Positions 39,791-47,569 of a stretch of 47,569 nt of DNA are shown piece by piece (positions within the stretch are counted from its first letter, which is position 1; each line of letters starts with the position of its first letter). The notes below the pieces were generated by a model, which was given only the letters and a program-made list of their open reading frames with translations, searched no databases and was not told where the DNA came from. Source of the stretch: Candidatus Wolfebacteria bacterium (GTDB lineage: Bacteria > Patescibacteriota > Minisyncoccia > Phycocordibacterales > NVSU01); the NCBI GenBank assembly GCA_002401345.1, contig NVSU01000008.1:1-47569 (forward strand). The letters are read 5' to 3'. The position numbers and the translations under genes are program-made.

Positions 39791-40273
39791 ATGAAAGCTA
39801 ATGCAAATAAAGGAATTGAATATATTACTGCGGAAAAGAAGAGGGAATTAGAAGCAGAAATTAAGGAATTAACTCAAGTAAAAAGAAAAGAAGTTCTTGA
39901 GTCTCTTACGTTTGCAAAATCTCTTGGTGATCTCTCAGAAAATGCTGAATATCATCAGGCACGAGAAGATCAAGCAAAATTAGAAGATAGAATCAACGTA
40001 ATTAAACACATATTAGATACTGCAGTAGTAAAGTCTCACAAAAGTGACTGTGAAGAGGTAGAAGTTGGCTCAACTGTAGTTATCGTTAAACAAGGATCTA
40101 GTGATAAACAAACATATCACATAGTTGGTGCCGAGGAAGCTGATATGGCTGAACGTAAAATATCCAACAAATCTCCATTAGGAGGGGCGCTTTTTGGAAT
40201 GAGAAAAAATGATGCAATATCAGTCAAAAGCCCAAAAGGCAATATTGTCTATAAGATAATCGACGTCACATAA
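39791..40273 (+). CDS. greA: transcription elongation factor GreA
   Basis: GreA rescues stalled RNA polymerase by stimulating transcript cleavage. The N-terminal coiled coil holds the basic-patch region and the tip motif LGDLSENAEYHQAREDQ, with the acidic residues that reach the active site (about 46-62). The C-terminal FKBP-like domain contains VGAEEADMAERKISNKSPLGGALFG. The length of 160 is normal. TACAAT (39778-39783) ends seven bases before the ATG, a clear leaderless candidate. lysS follows after six bases. Confidence 0.96.
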   Translation: MKANANKGIEYITAEKKRELEAEIKELTQVKRKEVLESLTFAKSLGDLSENAEYHQAREDQAKLEDRINVIKHILDTAVVKSHKSDCEEVEVGSTVVIVKQGSSDKQTYHIVGAEEADMAERKISNKSPLGGALFGMRKNDAISVKSPKGNIVYKIIDVT

Positions 40274-40279
40274 ATTCTT

Positions 40280-41758
40280 ATGGCATCATTTGATGAATTA
40301 CGGAATATTAGACTGCAAAAACTTGAGCAGTTAAAAAAAGAGGGTATTAATCCGTATCCTATTATGTCTCACTTCGACGTCTCTCTTGCTGATGTTCGTG
40401 CAAACTTTACGGAATTATCTAAAGAAAATAAACATATTTCACTCGTGGGCCGAATTCTCTCAATTCGTAAACAGGGTAAAATAATATTTTTCAATTTCAA
40501 TGATGGTACAGATACATTCCAGGCACTTTTAAAAAAGGGCGAAGGAGTGAGTGATGAGTATTACGATCTATTTAAAGAGACAATTGATATTGGTGATTTT
40601 GTTGAAGTCAAAGGTTCACTCTTTCTTACAAAGCGAGATGAAAAAACAATTCAAGTTCTCGACTGGAAAATATTATCAAAAAGTCTACGACCACTTCCTG
40701 AAAAGTGGCATGGACTTCAGGATGTCGATGAAAGATTTCGTAGACGATATCTAGATACACTCATGTCTCCGGAAGTAAAGGAGAGATTTGTAACTCGGTC
40801 AAAATTTGTGTCTCATATGCGAACGTATCTTGATGAGAGAGATTTCATGGAAGTAGAAACACCAATTCTTCAACCCTTGGCGGGCGGTGCAAATGCAAAA
40901 CCATTTGTAACGCATCATAATGCGCTTGATATAGAACTATTCCTTCGTATTGCCCCTGAACTGTACCTAAAAGAACTACTTGTCGGAGGATTTACAAAAG
41001 TATACGAAATTGGAAGACTATTTAGAAATGAGGGAATTGACGTAACTCATAACCCAGAGTTCACTACGATAGAGCTCTATGAGGCATACGCACATGCAGC
41101 TACTCATATGGATCTTATAGAAGATTTACTTAAACATGTTGTTGAAAAATCAATTGGATCGTCAAAATTTGAATTTGAAAAAAATACTATAGATATATCG
41201 AAGAAATTTACACGAGTCGGTTTTCTAGACTTGCTCAAAACACACGTTCAGTTAAGTGACCCTATGAATATGCCCATCGAAGACCTATTAAAAAGAGCTC
41301 ATGATCTTGAAATTCACGTAGACAAAACTGATACTCGTCAAAAAATTCTTGATGTAATTTACAAAAAAGCAATTCGTCCTAAATTAATTCAACCAACCTA
41401 TATTGTTGATTACCCTGCAGAATTTTCTCCGCTCGCAAAAAGAAAAGATAATGATCCATCTATGATTGATAGATATCAACTTATTATTGGGGGATTAGAA
41501 GTCCTTAATGCATTCTCTGAGCTTAATGACCCTATTGATCAGGCGAAGCGTTTTGCACAACAAGAAAAAGACAAAAAAGAAGGCGATGAAGAGGCACATC
41601 CAACAGATTATGAATATATAGAAGCTATGGAATATGGAATGCCTCCTGCAGCAGGTATTGGAATGAGTATTGATAGATTGATAATGCTTCTCACTGACAC
41701 ACACAACATTAAGGAAGTAATCCTTTTTCCAACAATGAGACCACGTACTGAAAAATAA
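40280..41758 (+). CDS. lysS: lysyl-tRNA synthetase, class II
   Basis: An N-terminal OB-fold anticodon-binding domain ([20 protein letters not shown], about 54-73) precedes the class II core. Motif 1 is [17 protein letters not shown], motif 2 is [20 protein letters not shown] with [16 protein letters not shown] before it, and motif 3 is [20 protein letters not shown]. The length of 492 is normal. greA-lysS is a common bacterial pair. The gene ends at a strong terminator. Confidence 0.96.
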   Translation: MASFDELRNIRLQKLEQLKKEGINPYPIMSHFDVSLADVRANFTELSKENKHISLVGRILSIRKQGKIIFFNFNDGTDTFQALLKKGEGVSDEYYDLFKETIDIGDFVEVKGSLFLTKRDEKTIQVLDWKILSKSLRPLPEKWHGLQDVDERFRRRYLDTLMSPEVKERFVTRSKFVSHMRTYLDERDFMEVETPILQPLAGGANAKPFVTHHNALDIELFLRIAPELYLKELLVGGFTKVYEIGRLFRNEGIDVTHNPEFTTIELYEAYAHAATHMDLIEDLLKHVVEKSIGSSKFEFEKNTIDISKKFTRVGFLDLLKTHVQLSDPMNMPIEDLLKRAHDLEIHVDKTDTRQKILDVIYKKAIRPKLIQPTYIVDYPAEFSPLAKRKDNDPSMIDRYQLIIGGLEVLNAFSELNDPIDQAKRFAQQEKDKKEGDEEAHPTDYEYIEAMEYGMPPAAGIGMSIDRLIMLLTDTHNIKEVILFPTMRPRTEK

Positions 41759-41781
41759 TATTTTCTATCTTATATATAAAA

Positions 41782-41806
41782 GGCCCGTCGTAAGACGGGC
41801 TTTTTT
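41782..41806. terminator. terminator after lysS
   Basis: GCCCGTC (41783-41789) and GACGGGC (41794-41800) around GTAA, with a following T-run. A-rich DNA on the other side lets it serve the convergent gene as well. Confidence 0.92.
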
Positions 41807-42072
41807 TATTTTGAATGATTGAACACTTCGTCCCAACTAGTTGACATGTGAGCATATATTCCTGGTGCCAATAAGCAAAGTGGTACAGTAAAGTCTTCTT
41901 TTTGGATCTCAACAATCGCTATGTCATCGAGGTTTTTTGGAAAACCCTCCATTACTACTTTCTTTTGTTCTTCTGCATCCTCTTTTTTGACATAAATTCT
42001 AAATCCAGGACCAGTGATACTTACGTAAGATGATTGTAATGAATTAATTATGTCTGTAGTCATATCTTCCAT
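41806..42072 (-). CDS. hypothetical protein, 88 aa
   Basis: I recognise no family. It starts MEDMTTDIINSLQSSYVSITGPGFRIYV and shows an alpha-beta pattern with no membrane segment. M4 is an alternative start. It uses the terminator it shares with lysS and is divergent from the dcw cluster, whose MraZ boxes lie just upstream of its start. Small size and lack of known relatives leave some doubt. Confidence 0.55.
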   Translation of the reverse strand: MEDMTTDIINSLQSSYVSITGPGFRIYVKKEDAEEQKKVVMEGFPKNLDDIAIVEIQKEDFTVPLCLLAPGIYAHMSTSWDEVFNHSK

Positions 42073-42150
42073 TTTTTATATATATTTAATGTGCGTGTCT
42101 AGAATTGATCATACAATAATAAATATATAATGTCTAGCATTAAAACTATA

Positions 42151-42236
42151 TGGCGTTGAAAATAATAATGTGGATAACCTATTTGTAGAGTGGGGTATAG
42201 TGGTTTATAATATATATCGAGTGGGATATTGTGGGA
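42151..42236 (+). promoter_or_regulatory. MraZ operator: phased TGG-type boxes
   Basis: TGGGA at 42222 and TGGGA at 42232 have the five-base spacing of known MraZ boxes. A second pair, TGGGG at 42191 and TGGTT at 42201, has the same phase, and weaker TGGCG (42151) and TGGAT (42171) lie whole turns further up. A GATAAT -10 candidate (42244-42249) follows. MraZ is known to repress its own dcw operon through such repeats, so autoregulation is likely. Confidence 0.75.
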
Positions 42237-42260
42237 TTTAGTAGATAATAAATATTACTT

Positions 42261-42314
42261 ATGAAAAAAATCAAAGGAATGTTTGATAACCCTCTTATTA
42301 TTGGAGGTTGCTAA
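42261..42314 (+). CDS. possible 17-residue leader peptide of the dcw operon
   Basis: ATG-to-TAA frame MKKIKGMFDNPLIIGGC lies 11 bases after the GATAAT box and before the strong hairpin at 42326-42378. The placement resembles a leader peptide, but such a short frame can arise by chance and no run of a single amino acid suggests classic attenuation. Confidence 0.3.
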   Translation: MKKIKGMFDNPLIIGGC

Positions 42315-42325
42315 TAGTTTTCATT

Positions 42326-42378
42326 TTAGCTTATGATTCAACTCTCTTACTCTTAAGAGAGTTGAGATGATCAGCTAA
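42326..42378 (+). promoter_or_regulatory. strong leader hairpin before mraZ
   Basis: TCAACTCTCTTA (42338-42349) and TAAGAGAGTTGA (42354-42365) form a perfect 12-bp stem around CTCT. An outer TTAGCT/AGCTAA (42326-42331, 42373-42378) can extend it. No T-run follows, so it is not a simple terminator. It ends 16 bases before the mraZ ATG. Confidence 0.7.
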
Positions 42379-42394
42379 TATCACTAAAAATATT

Positions 42395-42829
42395 ATGCTT
42401 ATCGGAGAATACAATCACACACTTGATAACAAAAACCGGATTTCACTTCCAGTAAAATTTAGAAAGGAATTGGGAAAGAAAATTGTTATCACACCAGGCC
42501 TTGATAATTGTTTGTTTGTATTTACACATGTCGAGTGGAAGAAAATTTCTGAACGACTTTCTCAATCATCATTACTTCAATCAGACACACGAAGTTTTAG
42601 TCGATTTATGTTTGGAGGAGCAGTACAGATAGATGTTGATTCGATTGGAAGAATTCTTATACCAGATTTTCTCAGAGACAGATCGAATTTAAAAAACAAG
42701 GTAAGTATGATTGGAGTTCAAAATAGAGTAGAAATCTGGAATGATAAGGCGTGGACAATATACAAGAAATCGATTGAAAAGAAAGCAGACGAACTTGCAG
42801 AAAAATTAGGTAGTGTAGGTGTACTTTAA
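42395..42829 (+). CDS. mraZ: transcriptional regulator MraZ
   Basis: MraZ is a DNA-binding protein made of two AbrB/SpoVT-like swapped hairpins that forms a ring. The first unit reads MLIGEYNHTLDNKNRISLPVK (1-21) and the second QIDVDSIGRILIPDFLRD (about 76-93), both matching the family's 'D.KGRi.lP' pattern. The length of 144 is normal. It heads the dcw cluster and, by analogy with studied MraZ proteins, represses it through the phased boxes at 42191-42236. Confidence 0.95.
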   Translation: MLIGEYNHTLDNKNRISLPVKFRKELGKKIVITPGLDNCLFVFTHVEWKKISERLSQSSLLQSDTRSFSRFMFGGAVQIDVDSIGRILIPDFLRDRSNLKNKVSMIGVQNRVEIWNDKAWTIYKKSIEKKADELAEKLGSVGVL

Positions 42830-42833
42830 TGAC

Positions 42834-43724
42834 ATGAAACACATACCAGTTCTTTTACACGAATCGATAGAGGGATTACACATTCAAGAGAATGATGTGA
42901 TTGTTGATGCAACACTCGGACTAGGAGGGCACAGCAGTGAAATATGCTCGCAGACAAAAAATAATATTCATATTATAGGAATTGATCAAGACACTAATGC
43001 ACTTGAGCATGCAAAAACAGTACTCACTCAGGAGAATTGTAAGACTACGTTTCTATTAGGTAATTTCAGAGACATTGATGTTCATTTACAGAATTCTGGT
43101 GCAGAAAAAATAGATGGACTTCTGGTAGACCTCGGTATAAGTTCGTATCAATTGGACTCTTCAGGAAGAGGGTTCACCTTTAATAAAGATGAGCCGCTAC
43201 TCATGACTATGGATGAATCAAACGAAGTACTTACCGCCGAATATATAGTGAATAAGTGGAGTGAAGAGACATTATCAGACATTCTGCATGGATTTGGCGA
43301 AGAGAGGTATTCACGTCGAATAGCCAAACACATTGTCGAGAAGCGAAAAGAAAAACCTATATCAACAACATTTGAATTGGTAGAAATAATTAGGAAAGCA
43401 GTGCCATGGATATATACGAAGAACAAAACCCACTTTGCAACACGAACATTTCAAGCACTACGAATCGCAGTAAATGATGAACTAGGTGCACTGAAAGATG
43501 TTCTCGAAAAAGGATACGATCATTTAAATGCAGGCGGAAGAATGGTAGTTATATCATTTCATAGCCTTGAAGACAGAATAGTAAAGAGATTTTTTAGAGC
43601 AAAAGAAACAGAAGGTGAAGCACATCGCATTAACAAGAAACCGATCACTCCCTCTGAAGATGAGCTACATTCAAACCCTCGATCACGTAGTGCCAAATTA
43701 CGAATATTAGAAAAGAATACATAA
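42834..43724 (+). CDS. rsmH: 16S rRNA (cytosine-1402 N4) methyltransferase
   Basis: RsmH methylates C1402 in the decoding centre of 16S rRNA. It shows HIPVLLHESIEGL, the SAM-binding VDATLGLGGHS (about 24-34), DGLLVDLGISSYQLD, RGFTFNKDEPLLMTMD, RTFQALRIAVNDEL and VISFHSLEDRIVK. The frame opens at a GTG (42819) overlapping mraZ, but the ATG at 42834, five bases after the mraZ stop, gives the usual MKHIPVL start. Part of the dcw operon. Confidence 0.96.
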   Translation: MKHIPVLLHESIEGLHIQENDVIVDATLGLGGHSSEICSQTKNNIHIIGIDQDTNALEHAKTVLTQENCKTTFLLGNFRDIDVHLQNSGAEKIDGLLVDLGISSYQLDSSGRGFTFNKDEPLLMTMDESNEVLTAEYIVNKWSEETLSDILHGFGEERYSRRIAKHIVEKRKEKPISTTFELVEIIRKAVPWIYTKNKTHFATRTFQALRIAVNDELGALKDVLEKGYDHLNAGGRMVVISFHSLEDRIVKRFFRAKETEGEAHRINKKPITPSEDELHSNPRSRSAKLRILEKNT

Positions 43725-43728
43725 CATA

Positions 43729-44073
43729 ATGAGAACACACACAATAAAAACAACTACACTCAAAATAAACCTCACTCAATTTAAGAAGAGGTTGTTTATT
43801 GTGTTATCATTTTTTGTCGTACTGTTTGCCGTAACATATATGTTTCTTATTGCAAGTTCTGTAGGAAATATTGTTGAACGAAAAAATTTGGAAAATGAAG
43901 TACGATCTATAACTTCAACAATAGGAGAACTCGAACTTGAATATTTATCAATAACTAACACAATAGATATAAAATACGCCAAAACACTTGGATTCGTAGA
44001 GCCAAGTAGCACATACTACGCATCTCGTGCTACACTAGTGAGAAATAACGAATTTATTATAAATGAACTCTAA
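43729..44073 (+). CDS. ftsL: FtsL-like division protein
   Basis: The protein has a short basic cytoplasmic start, one membrane helix (about 22-43) and an extracellular coiled coil (about 44-80, VERKNLENEVRSITSTIGEL). This is the form of FtsL/DivIC proteins. Sequence identity in this family is low, so the call depends on the form and on the position between rsmH and ftsI, where ftsL is normally found. It overlaps the start of ftsI by 11 bp. Confidence 0.72.
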   Translation: MRTHTIKTTTLKINLTQFKKRLFIVLSFFVVLFAVTYMFLIASSVGNIVERKNLENEVRSITSTIGELELEYLSITNTIDIKYAKTLGFVEPSSTYYASRATLVRNNEFIINEL

Positions 44074-45775
44074 TTTCTTATCTCGAATACGATTTTTCTC
44101 GGTTTTTATATTTCTATTTGCTGGAGTCCTCATAACAAAATTATTCTTCGTGCAAGTAGTTCATAGTGCTTCGTATGCAGAACGTGCAGATGGGCAATAC
44201 GCAACACCTTCTTCAGATATATTTGATAGAGGGTCTATTTTTTTTAAAACCAAAGACGGCAATTTAGTCTCAGCAGCAACTATTAAGGCGGGATTTAAAG
44301 TCGCTATTCATCCGAATAAAATCTCGGACCCTCAGGCACTCTATGAAGAATTAAATAAAATAATAGAACTAGATGAAGAAACATTTCTTAAAAGAGCATC
44401 TAAAAAAAATGATCCATATGAGGAAGTTGCAACTAAAATATCAAAAATTGATGCTGATACCATAGATGAACAAAATTTAACCGGAGTGTCGATTTTCAAA
44501 CAAAAGTGGCGATTCTATCCAGGGGAATCACTTGCGTCAAACTCACTAGGATTTGTTGCCTTCAATGATGACGATCTCTCAGGGAGATATGGACTTGAAC
44601 GTTTCTATAACGATGTACTAGGACGTGCGTCTGAGGAACTTTATGTAAACTTTTTTGCAGAAATTTTTACCAATCTAAACTCAGTCATCTTTAATGACGA
44701 TGAGCGAGATGGAGATATAATCACAACAATCGAACCTTCTGTTCAAAGTTTTCTAGAAACTACTCTTTTTGACTTGAAAGATAAATGGGGTTCTGAGTCT
44801 GCAGGAGGAATTATCATTAATCCCACAACCGGCGCAATTTATGCAATGGCCAATGTTCCAAATTTTGATCTGAACAATTTCTCTGATGTAAGTTCATCTA
44901 AAATATTTACAAATCCGCTTGTTGAAAATGTATTTGAGTATGGATCTATTATCAAACCACTCGTAATGGCTGCTGGACTCGATGCGGGCGTTATTACCAG
45001 TGAGACTGAGTATTTTGATAAAGGATTTGTCGTCGTTGAGGACAGCACAATCAATAACTTTGATAAAAAGGGGAGAGGGCTAGTAACTATGCAAGATGTA
45101 TTGAATCAGTCTCTTAACACTGGATCTGTATTTGTTATGAATAAGCTTGGAAGAACTGATTTTAAAAAGTACCTGTTGTCATATGGAATTGGAGAGAAAA
45201 CTGGCATAGATCTACCAAGTGAGACATCTGGACTGGTGAGCAATCTCAATAGCAAAAGAGACATCGAATACGCAACCGCATCATTTGGACAAGGTATCGC
45301 ACTTACACCAGTTGAGGCCGTCAGAGCCTTCTCAGTACTTGCCAATGGCGGAAAACTTATCACTCCTCACCTTGTTGAGAAAATTGACTACAGAGGAGGT
45401 GGCACCAAAGAACTTACATATGATACAGAGCCTGTACAGGTCATAAAACCCGAAACCTCAGAGGAGATCAGCAGAATGCTTGCAACAGTGGCTGATATAT
45501 CTCTACCTAACAAAGATACGCATCTTAGTCGATATAATGTTGCAGTAAAAACTGGTACTGCTCAAATTGCAAATCTCAATGAGGGTGGATATTATGATGA
45601 TCGGCACCTGCATTCATTATTTGGATATTTCCCTGCCTATAATCCAGAATTTTTAGTATTATTATATAATGTATATCCAAAGAATGTTCGTTATTCTGTA
45701 CAGACACTTGGAGATCCATTTCTTGAGACCACTAGGTTTCTTTTGAATTATTACAACGTAGCACCTGACCGATAA
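44063..45775 (+). CDS. ftsI: FtsI/PBP3-type septal transpeptidase
   Basis: One membrane helix (about 11-30) is followed by the pedestal domain (DIFDRGSIFF, 52-61) and the transpeptidase domain. Active-site motifs are S295-I-I-K298 (EYGSIIKPL), S350-L-N352 and K496-T-G. The pedestal's usual 'RG.I.DRnG' is somewhat divergent (RGSIFFKTKDG). The C-terminal PASTA domains found in many Gram-positive relatives are absent. It acts in septal wall synthesis with FtsW, which is not in view. The gene overlaps ftsL and precedes murF by 15 bp. Confidence 0.93.
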   Translation: MNSNFLSRIRFFSVFIFLFAGVLITKLFFVQVVHSASYAERADGQYATPSSDIFDRGSIFFKTKDGNLVSAATIKAGFKVAIHPNKISDPQALYEELNKIIELDEETFLKRASKKNDPYEEVATKISKIDADTIDEQNLTGVSIFKQKWRFYPGESLASNSLGFVAFNDDDLSGRYGLERFYNDVLGRASEELYVNFFAEIFTNLNSVIFNDDERDGDIITTIEPSVQSFLETTLFDLKDKWGSESAGGIIINPTTGAIYAMANVPNFDLNNFSDVSSSKIFTNPLVENVFEYGSIIKPLVMAAGLDAGVITSETEYFDKGFVVVEDSTINNFDKKGRGLVTMQDVLNQSLNTGSVFVMNKLGRTDFKKYLLSYGIGEKTGIDLPSETSGLVSNLNSKRDIEYATASFGQGIALTPVEAVRAFSVLANGGKLITPHLVEKIDYRGGGTKELTYDTEPVQVIKPETSEEISRMLATVADISLPNKDTHLSRYNVAVKTGTAQIANLNEGGYYDDRHLHSLFGYFPAYNPEFLVLLYNVYPKNVRYSVQTLGDPFLETTRFLLNYYNVAPDR

Positions 45776-45790
45776 TACTCACACATAATC

Positions 45791-47077
45791 ATGATTCATT
45801 TTCTTAAAAAAATAATATTATTCCTTCTTGAACTGGAAGCAAAACTTGTATTGAAAAAATATAAGCCGATAATAGTAACTATCACTGGAAGTGTGGGGAA
45901 GACCTCTACTAAGGACGCACTCTATGCAATGCTTTCTAAATTTTATTATGTACGTAAGAATATAAAAACACCTGATAATAGAATTGGATTTCCTCTCACT
46001 ATTCTCGGATCTCCTAATGGAGGAACAAACCCTATAATTTGGATTAAGACCCTACTTAAAGGCCTCTCACTTATTCTTCAGGATCATACGTATCCACATT
46101 TACTCATTCTCGAGACTGTAGTTAAAGAACCTGGTCATATAGATTCATTGTTGAGCTGGCTCTATTCAGATATTGTCGTCATTACTCCATTTGGTTCCAC
46201 TCCTCCTCATATTGAATTCTTTGACTCAAGGGAGCATCTTATTCATGAGAAAACAAAAATACTCTCCACATTGGCGCCCTCAGGAATTCTTATATTAAAT
46301 ACAGACGACGAAGCAATAAGAAATTTGCAACATGTTCCAAAGGTGAGAACATTTAATTTTGGATTTAATGAAAACTCAATGATTCAAGCTTCGCATGAGC
46401 ACATTCTCTATGATGACAATAAAAGGCTAAAAGGAATTCAATTTAAGATTAATTACGACGGCAATAGTCTTCCAATTCCTATAGAAGGATCATTTGGTAA
46501 AAATCTTATTTATGCAGTACTCGCATCAGTAGTCGTTGCACGAGAAATGAATCTCAACATGATTACTGCATTCGAATCGCTCAAGCACTATCCCACACCA
46601 CCGGGACGTATGAAATTGCTTGCTGGAGTAAAATCTTCATCAATAATTGATGATACGTATAATTCATCACCAGCAGCAACTACACTCGCAATTGAAACAT
46701 TAAAAGCTATTGAAACTAAAGGTAGAAAAATTCTTGTACTTGGCGATATGATGGATCTTGGAACACAATCACAGGAAGAACACAAAAAAATTGGAACATT
46801 AGCAGCTGGTGTAGCAGATATATTAATTACAGTAGGTATTCGCGCACGACTAATAGCCGAGGGTGCACTCAATAGCGAAATGGATGAGAATACCATATTT
46901 CAATATGAAAGTGCTCAAAACGCAGGTAAATTTCTTGAACAAGAAATAAAAGAAAATGATGTGATCCTGGTAAAAGGATCACAATTAATGAGAATGGAGA
47001 GAACAGTGGAGGAGGTCATGAATAATCCGACCCAAAAGAAAATGTTGCTCGTGAGACAGGGAAGTGAATGGATATAA
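45791..47077 (+). CDS. murF: MurF-like UDP-MurNAc-tripeptide D-Ala-D-Ala ligase
   Basis: This Mur ligase adds D-Ala-D-Ala to the wall precursor. The P-loop is ITGSVGKTSTKDAL (31-44). The central domain has LILETVVKEPGHID, TPFGSTPPHIEFFDSREHL, the carbamylated-Lys region and ILNTDDE. The C-terminal domain has the MurF-type IIDDTYNSSPAATTLAIETL (from residue 279) and LVLGDMMDLG. An N-terminal helix replaces the usual UDP-binding domain of MurF, which is reduced here, so a related Mur ligase role cannot be fully excluded. It ends the dcw group at a terminator. Confidence 0.87.
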   Translation: MIHFLKKIILFLLELEAKLVLKKYKPIIVTITGSVGKTSTKDALYAMLSKFYYVRKNIKTPDNRIGFPLTILGSPNGGTNPIIWIKTLLKGLSLILQDHTYPHLLILETVVKEPGHIDSLLSWLYSDIVVITPFGSTPPHIEFFDSREHLIHEKTKILSTLAPSGILILNTDDEAIRNLQHVPKVRTFNFGFNENSMIQASHEHILYDDNKRLKGIQFKINYDGNSLPIPIEGSFGKNLIYAVLASVVVAREMNLNMITAFESLKHYPTPPGRMKLLAGVKSSSIIDDTYNSSPAATTLAIETLKAIETKGRKILVLGDMMDLGTQSQEEHKKIGTLAAGVADILITVGIRARLIAEGALNSEMDENTIFQYESAQNAGKFLEQEIKENDVILVKGSQLMRMERTVEEVMNNPTQKKMLLVRQGSEWI

Positions 47078-47106
47078 AAAAACCGCTCATACCTTTGAGC
47101 GGTTTT
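47074..47106. terminator. terminator after murF
   Basis: AAAACCGCTCA (47079-47089) and TGAGCGGTTTT (47096-47106) with A- and T-rich flanks. It can act in both directions, for murF and the gene at 47115. Confidence 0.9.
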
Positions 47107-47114
47107 AAATTTAA

Positions 47115-47417
47115 TTACGCACTTCTGAGTTCTATATACTGTTCGATTTCTCCCTGCGTTGCAATTTTATCAATAAAATCTTCGACATTGGTCTCATTGA
47201 CTTGAATAGGCAATCCCTTATGCGCCCTTTCATTGATATCCCAGTCACTACAGTCTCCAAAATATCTTACAGTTTTACATTCTAGACCCTCTTTCTTTGC
47301 ATAGAATGATGCTGTAGAATCTATTCCTACATACCAATATTTACCATTCGGTAAGGTAATCTCACATGCTAAATCTTTTTTTGTACTCTCGTCACCCCCT
47401 TTAGTTACTTCTATCAT
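47115..47417 (-). CDS. hypothetical protein, 100 aa
   Basis: I recognise no family. It starts MIEVTKGGDESTKKDLAC and contains a strand-rich middle with three Cys (LACEI, LECKT, FGDCSDWD), and an acidic helical C-terminus. No signal peptide or membrane segment. It shares the terminator with murF. The divergent plus-strand gene starts 130 bp away. Confidence 0.55.
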   Translation of the reverse strand: MIEVTKGGDESTKKDLACEITLPNGKYWYVGIDSTASFYAKKEGLECKTVRYFGDCSDWDINERAHKGLPIQVNETNVEDFIDKIATQGEIEQYIELRSA

Positions 47418-47499
47418 ATTTTAAATTTTAAATGTTCAATGAGTTAACTAATATATGTATACAAAAATTGAGGCTGAATTAACACCTGAAACGCACACA

Positions 47500-47546
47500 C
47501 CCGTGGTGTAGAATAGTTTTGTTAACAACTAATCAAATACCACGGG
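47500..47546 (+). promoter_or_regulatory. hairpin and possible promoter before the last gene
   Basis: CCCGTGGT (47500-47507) and ACCACGGG (47539-47546) form an 8-bp stem ending one base before an ATG. The loop contains the palindrome TTGTTAACAA and an extended -10-like TGTAGAAT. It could be an operator or an RNA stem near the start. Confidence 0.5.
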
Positions 47547-47547
47547 C

Positions 47548-47569
47548 ATGTCTACACATATTAAACGAG
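47548..47569 (+). CDS. start of a gene cut by the window end
   Basis: ATG followed by codons for STHIKR. It is supported only by the promoter-like TAGAAT upstream and the stem that ends one base before the ATG. The product cannot be named. Confidence 0.3.

Noticed and set aside
40551-40754. 67-codon frame inside lysS
   Set aside because: Out-of-frame shadow within a complete lysyl-tRNA synthetase gene.

Overview
The window looks like a chromosomal segment of a Candidate Phyla Radiation (Patescibacteria) bacterium, most likely of the Parcubacteria/Paceibacteria group. This is inferred from gene content and style: A+T-rich DNA, short gaps, and domain-reduced housekeeping proteins (IF-2 without its long N-terminus, DnaX without zinc module or tail, Rel without ACT domain). 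It is also suggested by the histidine-kinase H-box style (SHQLRTPL) and DUF4446. The standard genetic code fits, and tRNA-Trp(CCA) is present. Almost no start has a Shine-Dalgarno sequence. Many ATGs lie 6-10 nt after a -10-like hexamer, which suggests leaderless mRNAs.

Layout. 1-860: a minus-strand tRNA group (Cys, Leu, one cut tRNA) with unusual repeats built from pieces of the tRNAs. 860-3217 (minus): rbfA, infB, DUF4446. 3264-8332 (plus): cysteine desulfurase, a twin 124-bp repeat with two 39-codon ORFs, an HtrA-like protein that has lost catalytic residues, and a ClpB-type disaggregase carrying a ClpC-type ClpP-docking tripeptide. 8397-15000: tRNA-Tyr, unknown genes, a decayed patch, an orphan histidine kinase between two copies of the 3' end of an AAA+CYTH gene, and that gene itself. 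15063-22208: rpmG, tRNA-Trp, miaA (invaded by a palindromic repeat), ahpC-type peroxiredoxin, tRNA-Leu(CAA), parB, rel, topA. 22209-22534: a non-coding block with tandem hairpins and a predicted three-way junction. 22535-29320: dprA, a secreted unknown protein, serS, ftsQ, an unknown gene, dus, a short Glu/Ala/Lys-rich peptide gene with its own strong promoter and terminator, dnaX, tRNA-Gln.

29457-35810 is an alpha-glucan operon: GT4 synthase, GH57, GH15 glucoamylase, sugar-phosphate isomerase and ROK kinase. Together they could build a glucan and return it to glycolysis as glucose-6-P/fructose-6-P. It is followed by a surface protein and, convergently, an RpoD-like sigma factor. 37665-41758 carries a small membrane protein, PBP2, greA and lysS. 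42191-47077 is a division/wall (dcw) cluster: phased MraZ boxes, a leader ORF, a strong hairpin, then mraZ-rsmH-ftsL-ftsI-murF. The window ends in an unknown minus gene and the first codons of a plus gene.

The most unusual material is the family of small repeats. One type sits behind tRNA genes and begins and ends with sequence from the T-arm of the particular tRNA it follows. Its palindromic core also appears twice, in frame, inside miaA.
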